64,000 nucleotides of DNA from Linaria vulgaris (taxonomy: Eukaryota > Streptophyta > Magnoliopsida > Lamiales > Plantaginaceae), in NCBI GenBank assembly GCA_948329865.1, contig OX415249.1:91047087-91111086 (forward strand), written 5' to 3'. Below the pieces are notes generated by a model that had not been told where the DNA came from, searched no databases, and saw only the letters and a program-made list of their open reading frames with translations. Shown here piece by piece: positions 46,108-58,085 of the stretch (the stretch's first letter is position 1; each line of letters begins with the position of its first letter). The translations under genes were made by a program, and so were the position numbers.

Positions 46108-49100
46108 CAGTGTATATTTGGATGTTATCTAAATAAGGTCATGTTGTATGATGTATAATGTTGTTTTTTGATTCTAATTACTGAGTAATGTGAGATTCTA
46201 ATTGTTGAGTAATGTAATTTGGTCATGAAAATTTTATTTACATGGAAAATTGATCTATAGATACTAGCACATATCAGTTGGATTGTTGCAATTTAACTTG
46301 AAACTAAGAATGTCTTGACATTTGAAGAGAATGTGTTACTCTTATTTAAACAAGCTTATCTACTTTATGGACGTTAAAGATCGGATTGATTTGACGATTA
46401 TGAGTTGTATTCTACACTAGAGAGCAAGGCCGATCAGAAATTTGAACTTTCTATATAAACTATCTATCCTTATATATTTAATCTTTACACATTCAAGTTA
46501 TTTTCTTCACCATACAAATTAAAATATATTTTTTAGTCACGCGGGGACCACTTGCCAACGTTTCTAGTATAAATTAGAAACTTAATAATAAAATATTATG
46601 CCAGCATTAAAATTATAAGGCTAAAACCAGAAAATTAGAAATTTTGTGTCACAATTTGCCTTTTTTCTATAATAGTAGAGATAAAAGATCAACAATATTG
46701 ATTTCAATATTTTGAAGATTCTCTAGATTAAGGTACACCAAGGAAGGATGAGTTTACTTATTCATTTTTATCGTTTTTCTCTATTTTAAGGAATTTTTTT
46801 AGGAATTTTGTTATGTTTATATCATTTGCCTTGAATTAATATCCTCTTATATTTATAGAATCGTGTTTTTTGAAAGAAAAAAAAAAGTTATATAGATTTC
46901 TGAAATACACATTAATCTTTTTTACAATAAGAAAAAATGGAAAAAAATCTCATTTTTTAGAATCACGTTTTTGAAAGAAACAAAAATAGGTATATAGATT
47001 TTTGGAATACACATCAATCTATGTTGGAATAAGAAAAAATGGAGAAAAAAAATCTTTCTGAACACTTGCCATTTTGTGTGGAGAAGATAATTAAAGTTAA
47101 AGAAGATAAAGGGAAAATAAATAAACCATTTTCGAGCGGAGTAGCAGAAATTTGTATCTTAGGGAGTTTTTGCATCGATCAAATAACATAGGGGAGTTTT
47201 CTAATAAAAATAACATAAAGTTCTTTTGCTAATTAGAAATAACGCAGGAGTAGGTTTTTGCATTTTACTCCGCATGAAACTATCATTATGCAAGTGTTAA
47301 TTCGTTATCCACAAATAATATGAAAATGACGGTTTGTTAGTTAAAACTTCAGAAGAATTATTTTAATGCAACATCATCATATAGCTATTTCTAAGCTAAA
47401 TTTAATTATTTGAAGGTGTACGTTATATACATGAAACCTAAAAAAGTGGTGGATTTATTACTTTAAAAAAAATTAAAACTCAAATTAGTGTTAATACGAG
47501 AAGGGGAGTATGGGCTTAGGCCCACTGAAAAGTGAGCGAGGAAGTTGTGTTCTATTTGTTCAAAGTCTAGACAATAGACATGCTATGATCCTTGCCTTTA
47601 CTTTTTTTTCTCACAATTATTATTAATTACTTCCTTAATATATTTAGATAATTTGTTCATTTTAGGGGAAATTAAAAAATATAATTTCTAATTTCTTGTT
47701 TTATTTTATTAAGTCAAAAATACAAATGTTAAGATACTTGAAATTTTTACATAACGCTGATACCATATATCCAACAGTCATAGAGGCATATTCGGATGCC
47801 AACCGGATAGCAGACTCCCAGAATATAAAATCTACGAGTGGATACATATTCATTATTGGAGGTGCGTCGATTTCTTGGAAATCATGCAAGCAGACGAGCA
47901 TTGCAAGATCAACTATGGAATATGTGTTCATAGCATTGGATCTTGCAACAGAAGAGGGTGACTGGCTTCAGAGCTTTCTTCAGGATATTCCGCTGTGGCC
48001 AAAGCCCGACCTCCTATTAGCGTGCACTATGACAGTCAGGCGAATATAGTAGAACACAAAGCAATGTGTACAATGGAAAGTCTCGACATATACGTCGACG
48101 ACATAAGAGTGTGTGACAGTTGTTGAAAACTTGCGTAATCTTCTTAAACTGTGTGAGGTCTAAGGAAAATGATGCAAACCCATTAACGAAAGTTTAGAGA
48201 ATTTAAAATAATTTTCAAATTATTGTTCCCTTCTTTTTTCTTTGTTGCTGTAGGAAATGTTATTTACTCTTTTTTATTTATTGATAAAAACTAAAAAGTA
48301 AGAGAGAAAGTGTTTTTCTTAATTGAAGTTTATTTCTTTAACATTTTTAAAAAAAAAGATTAGAAAAATTGAATAGTTAGACTATATTGTGACTCTTGAC
48401 CTAGGTTGCACTGATACTTTAAAAAATCGCTTATTACAGTATCGAATATATATGAGATATGAATACGCATAGAATACACCTCAAATACGCCACATGGCCA
48501 TATCCTGATTTAATATTAATATAAAAAAAATTGAATACTTGTATCGGTAGTCTATAGCAGCATTTTGGTTGTTTTCTTAAGCTAGACGAGGCCTAACACA
48601 ATATACTTAGAATTGAAACACATAATTACATTATCACATTAGTACATTTAGATACTAAAATCGTGAATTACTTGCTACTTCAAACCAAAACCAAAACCAA
48701 AAAAAAAGAAGGAGAAAAAGAAAAACAAAACTTGGAGGCGGTGACGGTCTTTGTCTTTTTCAAGAAGCAATTTTTGCTCATCGATCTTCAATTTAGGTAT
48801 GCTTATGATTCGTTTTTCTCTTAGATATTGCACATTTCCATATTGTTCTTTGTATTTTCTTTATCTATTACGAATCTATGAACATATTGGAGATAAATCG
48901 TCTATATTGGCATGAAAAACAAGGGAGTTGCTTCAAATGTTTTTGAACAAAAACACATGTCAAATATAATGAATTAACCATTAATTTAGTTTTAATATAC
49001 AAAACACTAATGACATGCTAGTTACGTTGTTTACTACCCCTGCTGCAATATGCATTGCTAAAAAGTAAAAACAATTTGGTGCTGCAAGTAAGAGAATGCA

Positions 49101-49750
49101 ATTGCAGCTTAACTTTTTCAGCTTTTCTTAAGAGAAGTTGCAACTTGCATGCAAGAACGATTTCTAGATTTTTGTTGAAGGTAGTTGGTAGAAAGAAATT
49201 AAGAAAAATAAAAGAGAGCAGCGAATTAACGTCACTTTCTTGTTTTCCAAAAAAATTTACTCGCATCTGGTTAGTTCAATATGGTATCAATTGTGAATTG
49301 TAATATATATTCTCCGAATCTTTCATTTAACCCAAAAATGAATATATTGCACTTGATGTTTTTAAAATAATTAATAAACCAAAACTATTTACCAAAATCT
49401 TAATACAATGAAAACAAAGGAAGAAATAAAAAAAAGAAATATAATCAATATTAGTTTTACTAGGAATTGTAATCTCCGCATTGGTATGATATTTTCTACT
49501 TTGAGTCCAAGCGCTCGCTTTAACAAGTTTAGGAAAAAGTTATGCAAAAATAATGGCGATTTTTTATGCTTTGTTTTGAAAATAAAATCCTTTTCGAATA
49601 ACGTTAGCAAACTTTGAACCATAATCCAAATCATATTCAATATTAAAGAATTGAATAGTTGCACCCCATGCTGTAAAAGTGGTACCATGCATGTTATGTG
49701 GTGGTGGGCTATCCATAAACAAAGCTTTGACGTGTACGGAACTACGAATA
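46108..49750 (+). repeat. Segmental duplication, copy C (left part)
   Basis: Nearly collinear with copy A from about 6660 to 10540. It begins inside Helitron sequence and includes the Helitron 3' end (CTAG 46564-46567, then T) and the copia relic. It is interrupted by the Mutator-like element at 49760 and resumes at 54898. It lacks the small MITE present in copy A. Confidence 0.9.
47696..48049 (+). pseudogene. Copia RNase H relic in copy C
   Basis: Almost identical to the relic at 8264-8617: YSDANRIAD, STSGYIFIIGG, SWKSCKQTSIARSTME, ALDLATEEGDWL. It keeps a 117-codon open frame but lacks the rest of copia pol and is not a functional gene. Confidence 0.85.
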
Positions 49751-49979
49751 TATATTTATGGGATAAAAGCATCAAACCCTCTGAACTATACACGTTTTTG
49801 CGCCTTGCCTCTTAAACAAATTTTATCATCACTTTTCCCCTAAACTATGCACTTTTGTGCGATTTGCCCCCTCGCCTGATTCCGCCGAATATTCTCCGGA
49901 ATATTTTGTTTTCGTGCGTGGCACGTGATGGTTGTAAGGGCATTTTCGGTATCAATTTGGGATGTTATTTTTTAGTATG

Positions 49980-50160
49980 TTCCCCCTTAAACTATTTTTC
50001 TGTCGCGATTTCCCCCCTAAACTATGAAAAGCACCCCTTCAACTATTTTTTGTGGCGATTTCCCCCTAAACTATGAAAAGCACCCCTTAAACTATTTTGG
50101 TGCGATTTTCCCCTAAACTATTGTGCCGTGAGAGAATTGTGCCCCCCTGAACTATGTTTT
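49980..50160. repeat. Subterminal CCCCTWAACTAT repeats of the MULE
   Basis: About eight copies of a CCCYTWAACTAT motif, alternating with GCGATTT or GAAAAGCA, lie just inside the left TIR. Subterminal repeats of this kind often serve as transposase binding sites; that role here is inference. Confidence 0.65.
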
Positions 50161-50620
50161 TGACAGAAATTTGACCATAAGGTGCATAAAATCATTAGTT
50201 TGTGTAAATTTTTTGCAATAACTTGTTGTGCTCGAGAGCAATAAACCATTACTCAACTGCAATCATTCATTTTTGTTAAATATTATCCAAATTGCATTCA
50301 CCATAGTACACTTATACACCAAAATGAATAAGCACATCACACTTAGCTAGCACATTGCCCCATATTAACCATGGTAATGCCTACAATTCACACCAAAATG
50401 ACATGCCAAAGTGACCAAATTAGTACAAAATATTGTCCATAATATGAAAACACTCTGGCAACTAGGTAAATCTTAAAGGTCTTCACTTCTTGCTGACTCT
50501 CTTTATGTATCTTCTGGTTACATGAACTAGATCCTCTTCACTACTCTTGAGCTATATACAGGAATAGCAAAAGATTAGTTATTGCGCATATGATTGAGAA
50601 AAATATGATAAACAATGAAA

Positions 50621-53600
50621 TCACTTCAGTTTTACCTTTTTCATGGGCTCTACCAGTGACTCTTGATCATTCATTACCACCTTCCCCTTGGGGATAGGTT
50701 TCTTCTTTCCACTAACTTCATCTACCAGTCTGCTCACTTTCTTTCTATTTCTTGTTTGTCTCGGTTCCAACTGTTCTTCCACCACTTTCTTATCTTTCAT
50801 TTTAATACTTGGCTTCTTCTTCACTGTTGCATCACTTATCTCATCAGTATCCCCTTCATCCAATTTTCTTTTCCTTTTACCCTCAGTCTTTCCTTTATCT
50901 TTATCACTACTAGTCTACTCTAACACAATGACAGAAAATAGCGAACATTAGTAAATTTATTTAGCATACCCTATGTATACAAGAATTTGTACAAGTACAA
51001 CATTACCTCCACAGATCTTCCCTTCCTCTTGGGTGAAACTCTTAAACCAGTCTTCATATCAGACTCAATCTTCTTCCATTTTCCTTTCACCTTATTTACC
51101 TCCACAGTACTTGGAGTGTTATCTGGAGTCAAGCCAATCCCAGACCCCATATCCTCCTCTTTCTCTTTCCCATTCCCATTATATTTGCTTTTACCCTTCT
51201 TTTTCTTTCTTGACATCTTCTGGTCTGCTACTGGTTCACTTGGTTCAGCCATACCTCCTTCACCTGGTTGGTCCTGAAACAAAGTATTGCTCAATTAAAT
51301 AAAGCAAACACTCCATAATTAACATTACTGATAGAGTATAATACCATGTTCTGTGGTGTTGGATTTTGTGGGGGCACATCAACACCAGGCTCATCTTCTC
51401 CTTCAGCCCACTTTCTAGTGGGACATGTCCTCACATTGTGGCCCAACTCACCACATAATCTACATGAAATGATGGTCTCCTTCCTGGTTACCTTATGAGT
51501 TACTCCATCTGCACTCTCCTTCTTTTTCTTATCTTTGATCTCCTTGGCCTCTTCCTGACTAACAATCCTTTTACCCTTTTTAGGCTTACCAGGTAACCTC
51601 TCAGGCACAGGAGGCAGCAATGGTTGAAGGCTTGAATGGGGCCAATCTTCAGGTCCAGCCATGATGTGCATGCAATTTTTGTATGTCTTCATATAGGTTG
51701 ACTTCAGGTAACATTTATCAACCCAAGCTTCAGGCTCCCTTTCCTTATACTTATGTGCATCACATGTATGTGCACATGGAATACCATTCAGCTGCCATCT
51801 CTTGTAGTTACATGATGTTTTCCCCAAATCTACTGTCATATGACCCTCTGGGCCATCAATCTCAAACTCCTCAAGCCCATTCCAGTGGGCCTTACACTTT
51901 GTTGCAGCACTTGATGATGTTTGGCCCAATCTTTCTGCTCCATTTCTTAGCCAAATCCCTGTTCACATAGATCATTTTCATCAAAATGAATCTTATATGT
52001 TCCAGCATATCAATTATGGCCTTTGGTCTTGCTTCAAGGATCAGCGCATTGAAGCTTTCACACATATTATTTTGCAAAACATCACACTTAACATCTGTTC
52101 TGAAGAAGTCTTTGCTCCAGTTTGCAGCAGGTCTCTTAGCCAACCAAGTAAATGCCTTCAACTTTCTTTTTTTGATTTCTTTAAGAGCAGATTCAAATGC
52201 TCTAATGGTTATGGCTCTAGCTGCCTTCCAAACCAATAATTTCAGTGGCAGTCCTCTGTGGAGTTGCTTGAAATTGTTGTACATGTGCATAACACAGAAC
52301 ATGTGAGCACAATCTGGCATACATATTTACACTGCATCAATCAAGCCTTTCTGCTTGTCTGACATCACAATCCAGCCACTGCTATCTTCTCTGGTTATTT
52401 GGAGGTCATTGACCAGCAACTGCATGAACCATACCCAACTATCCTTCCTCTCATTTTCCGCCACATCATAAGCAATGGGATACATGCTGTTGTTAGCATC
52501 TATCCCTATTGCGGTCAATAAAATACCACCACACACTGACTTTAAAGGACAGCCATCTAAGCAAATAACAGGTCTACACCCTGCCAAGAAGCCTTTCTTA
52601 AGTGAACCCCAGCGAACATAAAACCTCTTAAACATCATTCATTTATCAGTACCCAAAGTTTTTGATTCTGACAGTGTTATCACTGTCACTCTTCATTATT
52701 TTAGCTGCATACCTCCATAATAATGCATATTGCTCAGTCTATGTTCCAATGGACAAGGTCCTCACCTTTGCCTTACACATGTACATCTGCCATTTTGACC
52801 ACTCACACTTAGTTTCATGTCTGAAACTATCTTTCATTGACTCTACTAGCCACTTAAGGTTTCCCTTAATCATATGATTGTATTTATTTGCAAGCCATGT
52901 GGAGATAGCACAGTTAACTTTGTCAACTGTGGTACATGAATGCTTGCCATTGTATGTCTTTATCTGTAAAGTCCCACAACCACCAATCTTTGATGCATAT
53001 ATATGATATGGACAACCATCAGCCTTACACTTCACCCTCACCCTATCACCATCATTCTTCACCCACTTGATGTCCCTCTTCAATTTTATTGTCAACTCTC
53101 TGACAGCGGCTCTCAAAGTTGCTACATCTTCAAAACAAAGTTCTTGCTGCAGTTTAAGATTATCCATATCAAGTGCTTTGTTGAACACTGGATAACCTTG
53201 GTATGTCAGTCTTGCCGGCCTCCCACCCATACCAGAATCAGCTTCTCTTTTATTTGCTTCTCTTGAGATAGCTATACCAGCCCAATGTGCCTCTGATTCA
53301 CCCACTTCACCAACATCTTCATAAAAACCTTCATCATATGTGACATCTTCTCCATCCTCCAGAATTGCTTCTGACACATCTGAATCTGTGCCAATAGATT
53401 GCTCATCATCTGAATCAAACACTTCTTGGTCATATATGAAATCATCCCAATTTTGCATCTCATCACCTTCATTCTCAACACCACATGCCCCATCATCATA
53501 TTCTTCTGGTCTCTCATAAGATGGACCAGCTTCACAATCTTCAGTCCTCTCATAAGAGGGTCCAGCTTCCTTGTCATCTTCCCTGACATTTGATGGTCCA

Positions 53601-53930
53601 GCTTCAAAGAAATTTTCTTCTTCAGAACCTTCAGTCCCAAGTGGGCCACCCCCAACAGCAAACACTCCAACTATCCTATCATCATTCATATACCTTGACA
53701 TTCTTGCAGCATCATCGTTTGTCATCAAGTAATCAACAACATCTATATTGTCAACATCTTTGCAGGAACAATGAAAGTAGCACTTGACTTAAATCCCACC
53801 GATTTTCCCATCTCCTCCAATTCAATCATACTCATGGTGTCTGGATTGCACCAATCAAAATGAGCAATCTGCCCATCCTCCCACACAGTTTTTTTTTCCA
53901 ATGACTGATAATCTATCAAAGTAATGCAAC
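50621..53930 (-). pseudogene. MULE (MuDR-type) transposase, decayed
   Basis: Reading leftward: an N-terminal plant MULE domain (WCNPDTMSMIELEEMGK; frameshifted, about 53930-53760); an acidic linker with a repeated EAGPSYER motif; a MuDR DNA-binding domain (KWVKNDGDRVRVKCKADGCP, about 53075-53000); the DDE region (RPVICLDGCPLKS, GGILLTAIGIDANNSMYPIA, SDKQKGL; 52638-52330); the CESFNALILEARPK segment; a SWIM finger (CNYKRWQLNGIPCAHTCDAH, about 51820-51760); and a CCHC knuckle (CRLCGELGHNVRTC, about 51470-51425). Lys/Glu-rich C-terminal exons lie at 51277-51000 and 50907-50621. A TAG near 52740, TGA-TAA near 52650, a TAA at 52327 and frameshifts near 53870, 52640 and 51905 inactivate it. MULE transposases cut and move elements with matching TIRs. 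Confidence 0.92.
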
Positions 53931-54971
53931 CTTATTGTGTAGTCATTGGTCTTAGTATCTGCAGATAAATAAGAACAAACTAGGGTTAGGGAAATATAAA
54001 CAATGCATAAAGTCATTGGACAAATCCAAAACACAAGTGTTCCACAAACTTAAGGAATCAATAATTTTTCCACATTTGCATATGATTGCTACTCTGCCAT
54101 GACCACATAGTGGTCCGCAAATCAACAAACACACAGAAACATGATTGAAACCATTTCGGCTCCAAAATAATTAAAAATCCATAATTTACATAATCATTGC
54201 ATGTTAACAATACTTAACATAAAAAATAATCGAAAAATGCACAAAATAACTGAACTAGGGTTTATGAAAAATAGAGGACTCGTACCGTAAATAGGCGTAT
54301 TCTTCCCCACCGGTATGAATTCGAAGGTAGTCCTCAATTTCCAACTCATTGCGTGACGCGAAATGGAGCACAAAATGAACTTAAACCCCACGCGAAATTT
54401 TTCAGACTTAGTAACCCTCAATGTGCTCGAAATGTGGTCGATATAATTGGGTAGGTGGCAATTTCGAGTGGGTGGCTGTAAATGCGGTCGATTTTGAAGC
54501 AATTCTGGAGATGAACAGTTACCAACAAGAACCCTAGTTTTTTTTTTGTTTTTGGCAGAAAATTTGGCTAAGTATAGTATATTAGGCTTCACTTATCAAA
54601 AAAAATAGTATTTTAGGCTTCTCATTTCCCCCTGAACTTTGTGGTTAATTTTATTTTTCTTTAATTTTTTATTTTTTTGGCGGAAATGTTTGGACTACCG
54701 AAAATGCCCTTACAACCCTCACGTGCCACGCACGAAAATGGAATATTCTGGAGAATATTGGCCGGAATCAGGCGAGGGGGCAAATCGCACAAAAGTGCAT
54801 AGTTTAGGGGGAAAAGTGATGATAAAATTTGTTTAAGGGGCAGGTCGCAAAAACGTGTATAGTTCACGGGGTTTGATGCTTTTATCCCTATATTTATATA
54901 CATGCCATTGATTATTCAGATAGAAATTTTCTATTTTGACTTAGAAACAAACAAAAATCATTTGACTTCAA

Positions 54972-55139
54972 ATGGATCGATTTGATGAGCTGAGAACTGC
55001 CGTGAACACGGTGGAGCTAGCGGAGGCACACGCGCACAACATTGTGGCGTTGGATTCCAATTTTCCGTTTGTCAACTGCTTTTCTAAGGCAACTGGTGAT
55101 GATGCCTTATCCTACGCACCTCACACTATCAACTTCAAG
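54972..55139 (+). pseudogene. NodGS exon 1, copy C
   Basis: Fifty-six open codons with an intact GT donor. Compared with the intact gene, the metal-binding motif DAHAHN has become EAHAHN, and SEATGDD has become SKATGDD, suggesting relaxed selection. It belongs to an internally deleted gene copy whose only other NodGS exons are at 59391-60196. Confidence 0.88.
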
Positions 55140-55942
55140 GTCAATAAAAATTTTATTTGTTTGTAGTTGCTGATTGACGGGCGGAGGGAGTTGGGGTGCA
55201 GTAGGGGCGACTGCAACCCCTCAGTTTTCTCTAATCATCTTATTAGCATTATATTGTACAACAAAGTTTGCATTGTCTGATTCGCACCCCCAAGGCTTTG
55301 AGTCGACCATATAAATGCCCACCCATCCTAATAAAAAAGTTTAACTTGATGAATATCCTGAACCACTAATATATTTACTTGTAATCCTACCACTTTAGAC
55401 GCATAAATGTAAATATATTGCATACACCCACACTATATTGTTAATATATTGCACATGGACATAACCACGAATTAAAGAAAAAAGAAAAAGAAGAAGAAGA
55501 AGAAGAATGACAAGCATATGCAAATCATATATGTGAGTCAACTTCTTTATTCTTTTGACATGTTGAAAATTTGAAGTAATTAAATAAGGGAAAATTTCAG
55601 TTACTTATTCAAACTATGCTCGCTTTTCCAGTTACCTTTTCAAACTTTTATTTTTTACACTTTTCGGTACAAACTTTGAAACCCGTTACAATTTACGGTC
55701 TAAACTTTAATTCCGAGATATCTCGGCCAAAAAACGTCACTTTGCGACTAAATGACGCATCGCTGACGTCACCTAGAGAGGTATTTTTGGTACTTTACTA
55801 TTTTTCAACGGCTAACTCATTCAAACTCTTTTAAAACCAATTTAAACCTAAAATCAACCCCAAATTGAGTTATTCCACTAACCCTAAAAAAACCCAATTC
55901 CGAAAATTAACAACAAATTAACGCCACGATCATAATCGACTA

Positions 55943-56349
55943 ATGTCAGAGACTGTTATGGAGGATTTTTCTTGCAAGTGCGGGTTTCCAGTGGTTACCC
56001 ACCTCTCCTTAACCGATAAAAATACAGGTCATCGATTTACTCAATGTTACAAGGGAAACAAAGGTTGTGGGTTGGGTTATGGGTTGATGAACCACTTTGT
56101 CATCGTGCAAGAGAGGTTATACCGATGTTGAGGAGAAGAATTGAAAAGGCCGAAACCAAATTGAAGGAATTCCAAAAGGGAAAAATTGAACCTAAGTTGC
56201 AGAAGAAGAACATTGAGTTGAAGTTGGAGAATAATAAGTTGATGAAGAGGATGAAGAAGCTTGAAAAGCATGGTACTAATTTAGAGACCAAAAATAGAAA
56301 ATTATGGATAGCCCTATGTTTTTTTTCTATTTTATGTGTTGTACTCTAA
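55943..56349 (+). pseudogene. GRF zinc-finger, coiled-coil, membrane-anchored protein (frameshifted)
   Basis: The first frame gives MSETVMEDFSCKCGFPVV, then NTGHRFTQCYKGNKGCG, a GRF-type zinc finger (CxCG, GxRFxxC, C). After the finger the reading continues in the next frame with VDEPLCHRAREVIPMLRRRI, a Lys/Glu-rich coiled coil of about 55 residues, and the hydrophobic tail LWIALCFFSILCVVL. One frameshift near 56075-56095 separates the halves. Small plant proteins with this architecture are common and their function is not well known. The coiled coil and tail are better kept than the finger. Confidence 0.65.
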
Positions 56350-56639
56350 CTTGATTAAGTAGGCTCTTGTTTTCTGATTTTGAGAATAAAGTGTGTTGAA
56401 ACAAAGAGTGTTGGATTTCTGTTATATAACTTGATGCATGTGTTCAACAGATGCACATAATAATTAATTCAATGCAGCAAAATAGAATAATAACGGAATT
56501 AAACCACATCCATTCATAACAAAGAAAAACAAAGAAAAAACATAATAAAAATTGTTCAAAATTCCCCACAAAAAACAAAATTAACCCTTGACATAAAAGG
56601 GTATGGGGGAGGGTCAACATGGATTATAAGATCCCACCA

Positions 56640-57248
56640 CCACTTTAGATTAGGGAGTCATGCCATATTCTATTTAGAATCTGGACACGATCCTAATGGG
56701 TGGGATGGAAAGTTTTCTGATGCGAAAACAGTAGTCCAACATGAGGTAGTTCATCAACCCATCTTCTGCAAATCTCTTACGCATATTGGAAGGCAACATC
56801 AGGCGTGCAATACAGATTAAAAAGCGTAATATATTACTACTATTATCAAAATATTCAAAGTTTGTAGTACTCTTACATTTTTGAAGTGGCGCGCATAGTT
56901 GGAGTCTGTGTTCACGACCCCTCACCTCTAGTTGAAGGTGACCCCTGGTTTTCTGTAAAATTCGGTGAAGAGTTGAAGGCTCCGCATTATCCGCAGACGG
57001 TCCAGATTCTCCACAGGGGTAACTTCAACGCTCCTCCTCTTCGAGAATATTGCAGCCAGTTGCTCGTAAACTGGCTGCATAGTTGCCTCTGTGTACCAGA
57101 GGTCATGCTGGACGCGATCACAGAGTTGATCCATAAGAAACGCTTTGTCGATGACAGAGAAGTTTGCAAAGTTGATGAAGATGTTATGGAGGTATTCGCT
57201 AACCTCGTCGTACTCGTTTTTTAGGGTTGACTGGTAAAAGGCCGCCAT
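56640..57248 (-). pseudogene. Myb/SANT-like domain protein remnant (copy C)
   Basis: It starts MAAFYQSTLKNEYDEVSEYL at 57248 and continues through AFLMDQLCDRVQHDLWYTEA to PGVTFN. There it meets TAG and, two codons on, the same TGA seen in copy A, then GVVNTDSNYARHFKN. A probable intron follows and then the exon with MRKRFAEDGLMNYLMLDYCF. The pattern fits plant Myb/SANT-like proteins, one of the partners often encoded by PIF/Harbinger-type elements; a transposase is not present here. The gene is convergent with the GRF gene. Confidence 0.5.
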
Positions 57249-58085
57249 TAGTTTTTATGGAGAGGAGAGTATATTTTGCAGAATTTTGAAAGAGGAAAGT
57301 TTTTTTGCAATGGATTTTGAGGGTTTGATTGCATGTGAATGTTAGGGTTGCGTTTGTTATTTAAATAGTAGAATATGAATAGTTTATGCCTTGTGAGAAT
57401 TTATGTCTTGCACCGGTCCAAGTTTGATCCAACGGTGATAATAGAATACATATCTAATCATGTTTAACATGATCCGAGTCTCGAGTCAAATTGGTAGTTG
57501 AGCAGCCACATAAATACTCATTATGGAAAAAATATTTGTTTAAGTTGGATGACATTTATTCAATTGTTGTTAATCATTAAAAAGGAAAAAAAATCTTGTT
57601 TTAAGTTATCTATTGCGTTGATATATGCGTCTTATCAAAAATAAAAGAAAATAAATAAATAATTTTATAGTTCATAATTGCGGATGTCAGAATTGTCAAA
57701 GTTTATATCGTCGCGTGTAAATTTTTTTAAAACTTGGACCGTAAAGTGTAAACTTTTCAAAGTTTGAACTGTAAAGTGTAAAAGTTGGAAAGTTTAGACC
57801 GATAAGTGTAAAAATAGTCAAAGTTTATAGTTCTGTCCTTATAAAAGAGTGGGAAAAAAAAGGACACATGTTGCATTTGTTTAGTTAACGAGTACATTAG
57901 ATTTTAAAATGTTAGAGCTAATATATTTATCGAGTACGATCCTTTATATTTCAAAAGTTAGAGCACATATATTTACTCAGTACGTCTTTTATTTGAAAGT
58001 GATTTTTTTTTTATTATTATTGTCCATTACTTTAACGGAAATCCTGCTCCACCCCAGCACTGATTGTTGTCTGCTTAACTCTCTA

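Larger units (their letters stand above)
49760..54888 (-). mobile_element. Mutator-like element (MULE) with ~190-bp TIRs and 9-bp TSD
   Basis: The 5129-bp element has terminal inverted repeats at 49760-49952 and about 54697-54888, both starting GGGATAAAAGCATCAAAC and differing at only a few positions. TATATTTAT lies on both sides (49751-49759 and 54889-54897), the 9-bp duplication typical of Mutator. It is inserted in the TA-rich sequence upstream of the copy-C NodGS exon. A block at 49980-50160 repeats a CCCCTAAACTATG motif that also occurs in the TIRs. The transposase reads leftward and is broken. Confidence 0.95.
55177..58085. mobile_element. Intron-1 insertion with GRF and Myb/SANT-like genes (copy C)
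   Basis: The sequence leaves NodGS intron 1 after GTTGCTGATTG and returns at TTCGTGTAATGGAGGG; the intact gene has these two points only a few bases apart (about 35050), an empty site. From 55588 it carries CAGTTACC/ACACTTTTCGGTACAAAC words that recur inverted at about 57700-57835, so these may be long degenerate terminal repeats of a transposon of about 2.25 kb. The flanks 55177-55587 and 57836-58085 have no gene. The class is not determined and no clear TSD was found. Confidence 0.6.

Noticed and set aside
50663..52306. Several plus-strand open frames of 80-109 codons
   Set aside because: Antisense shadows of the MULE transposase exons.
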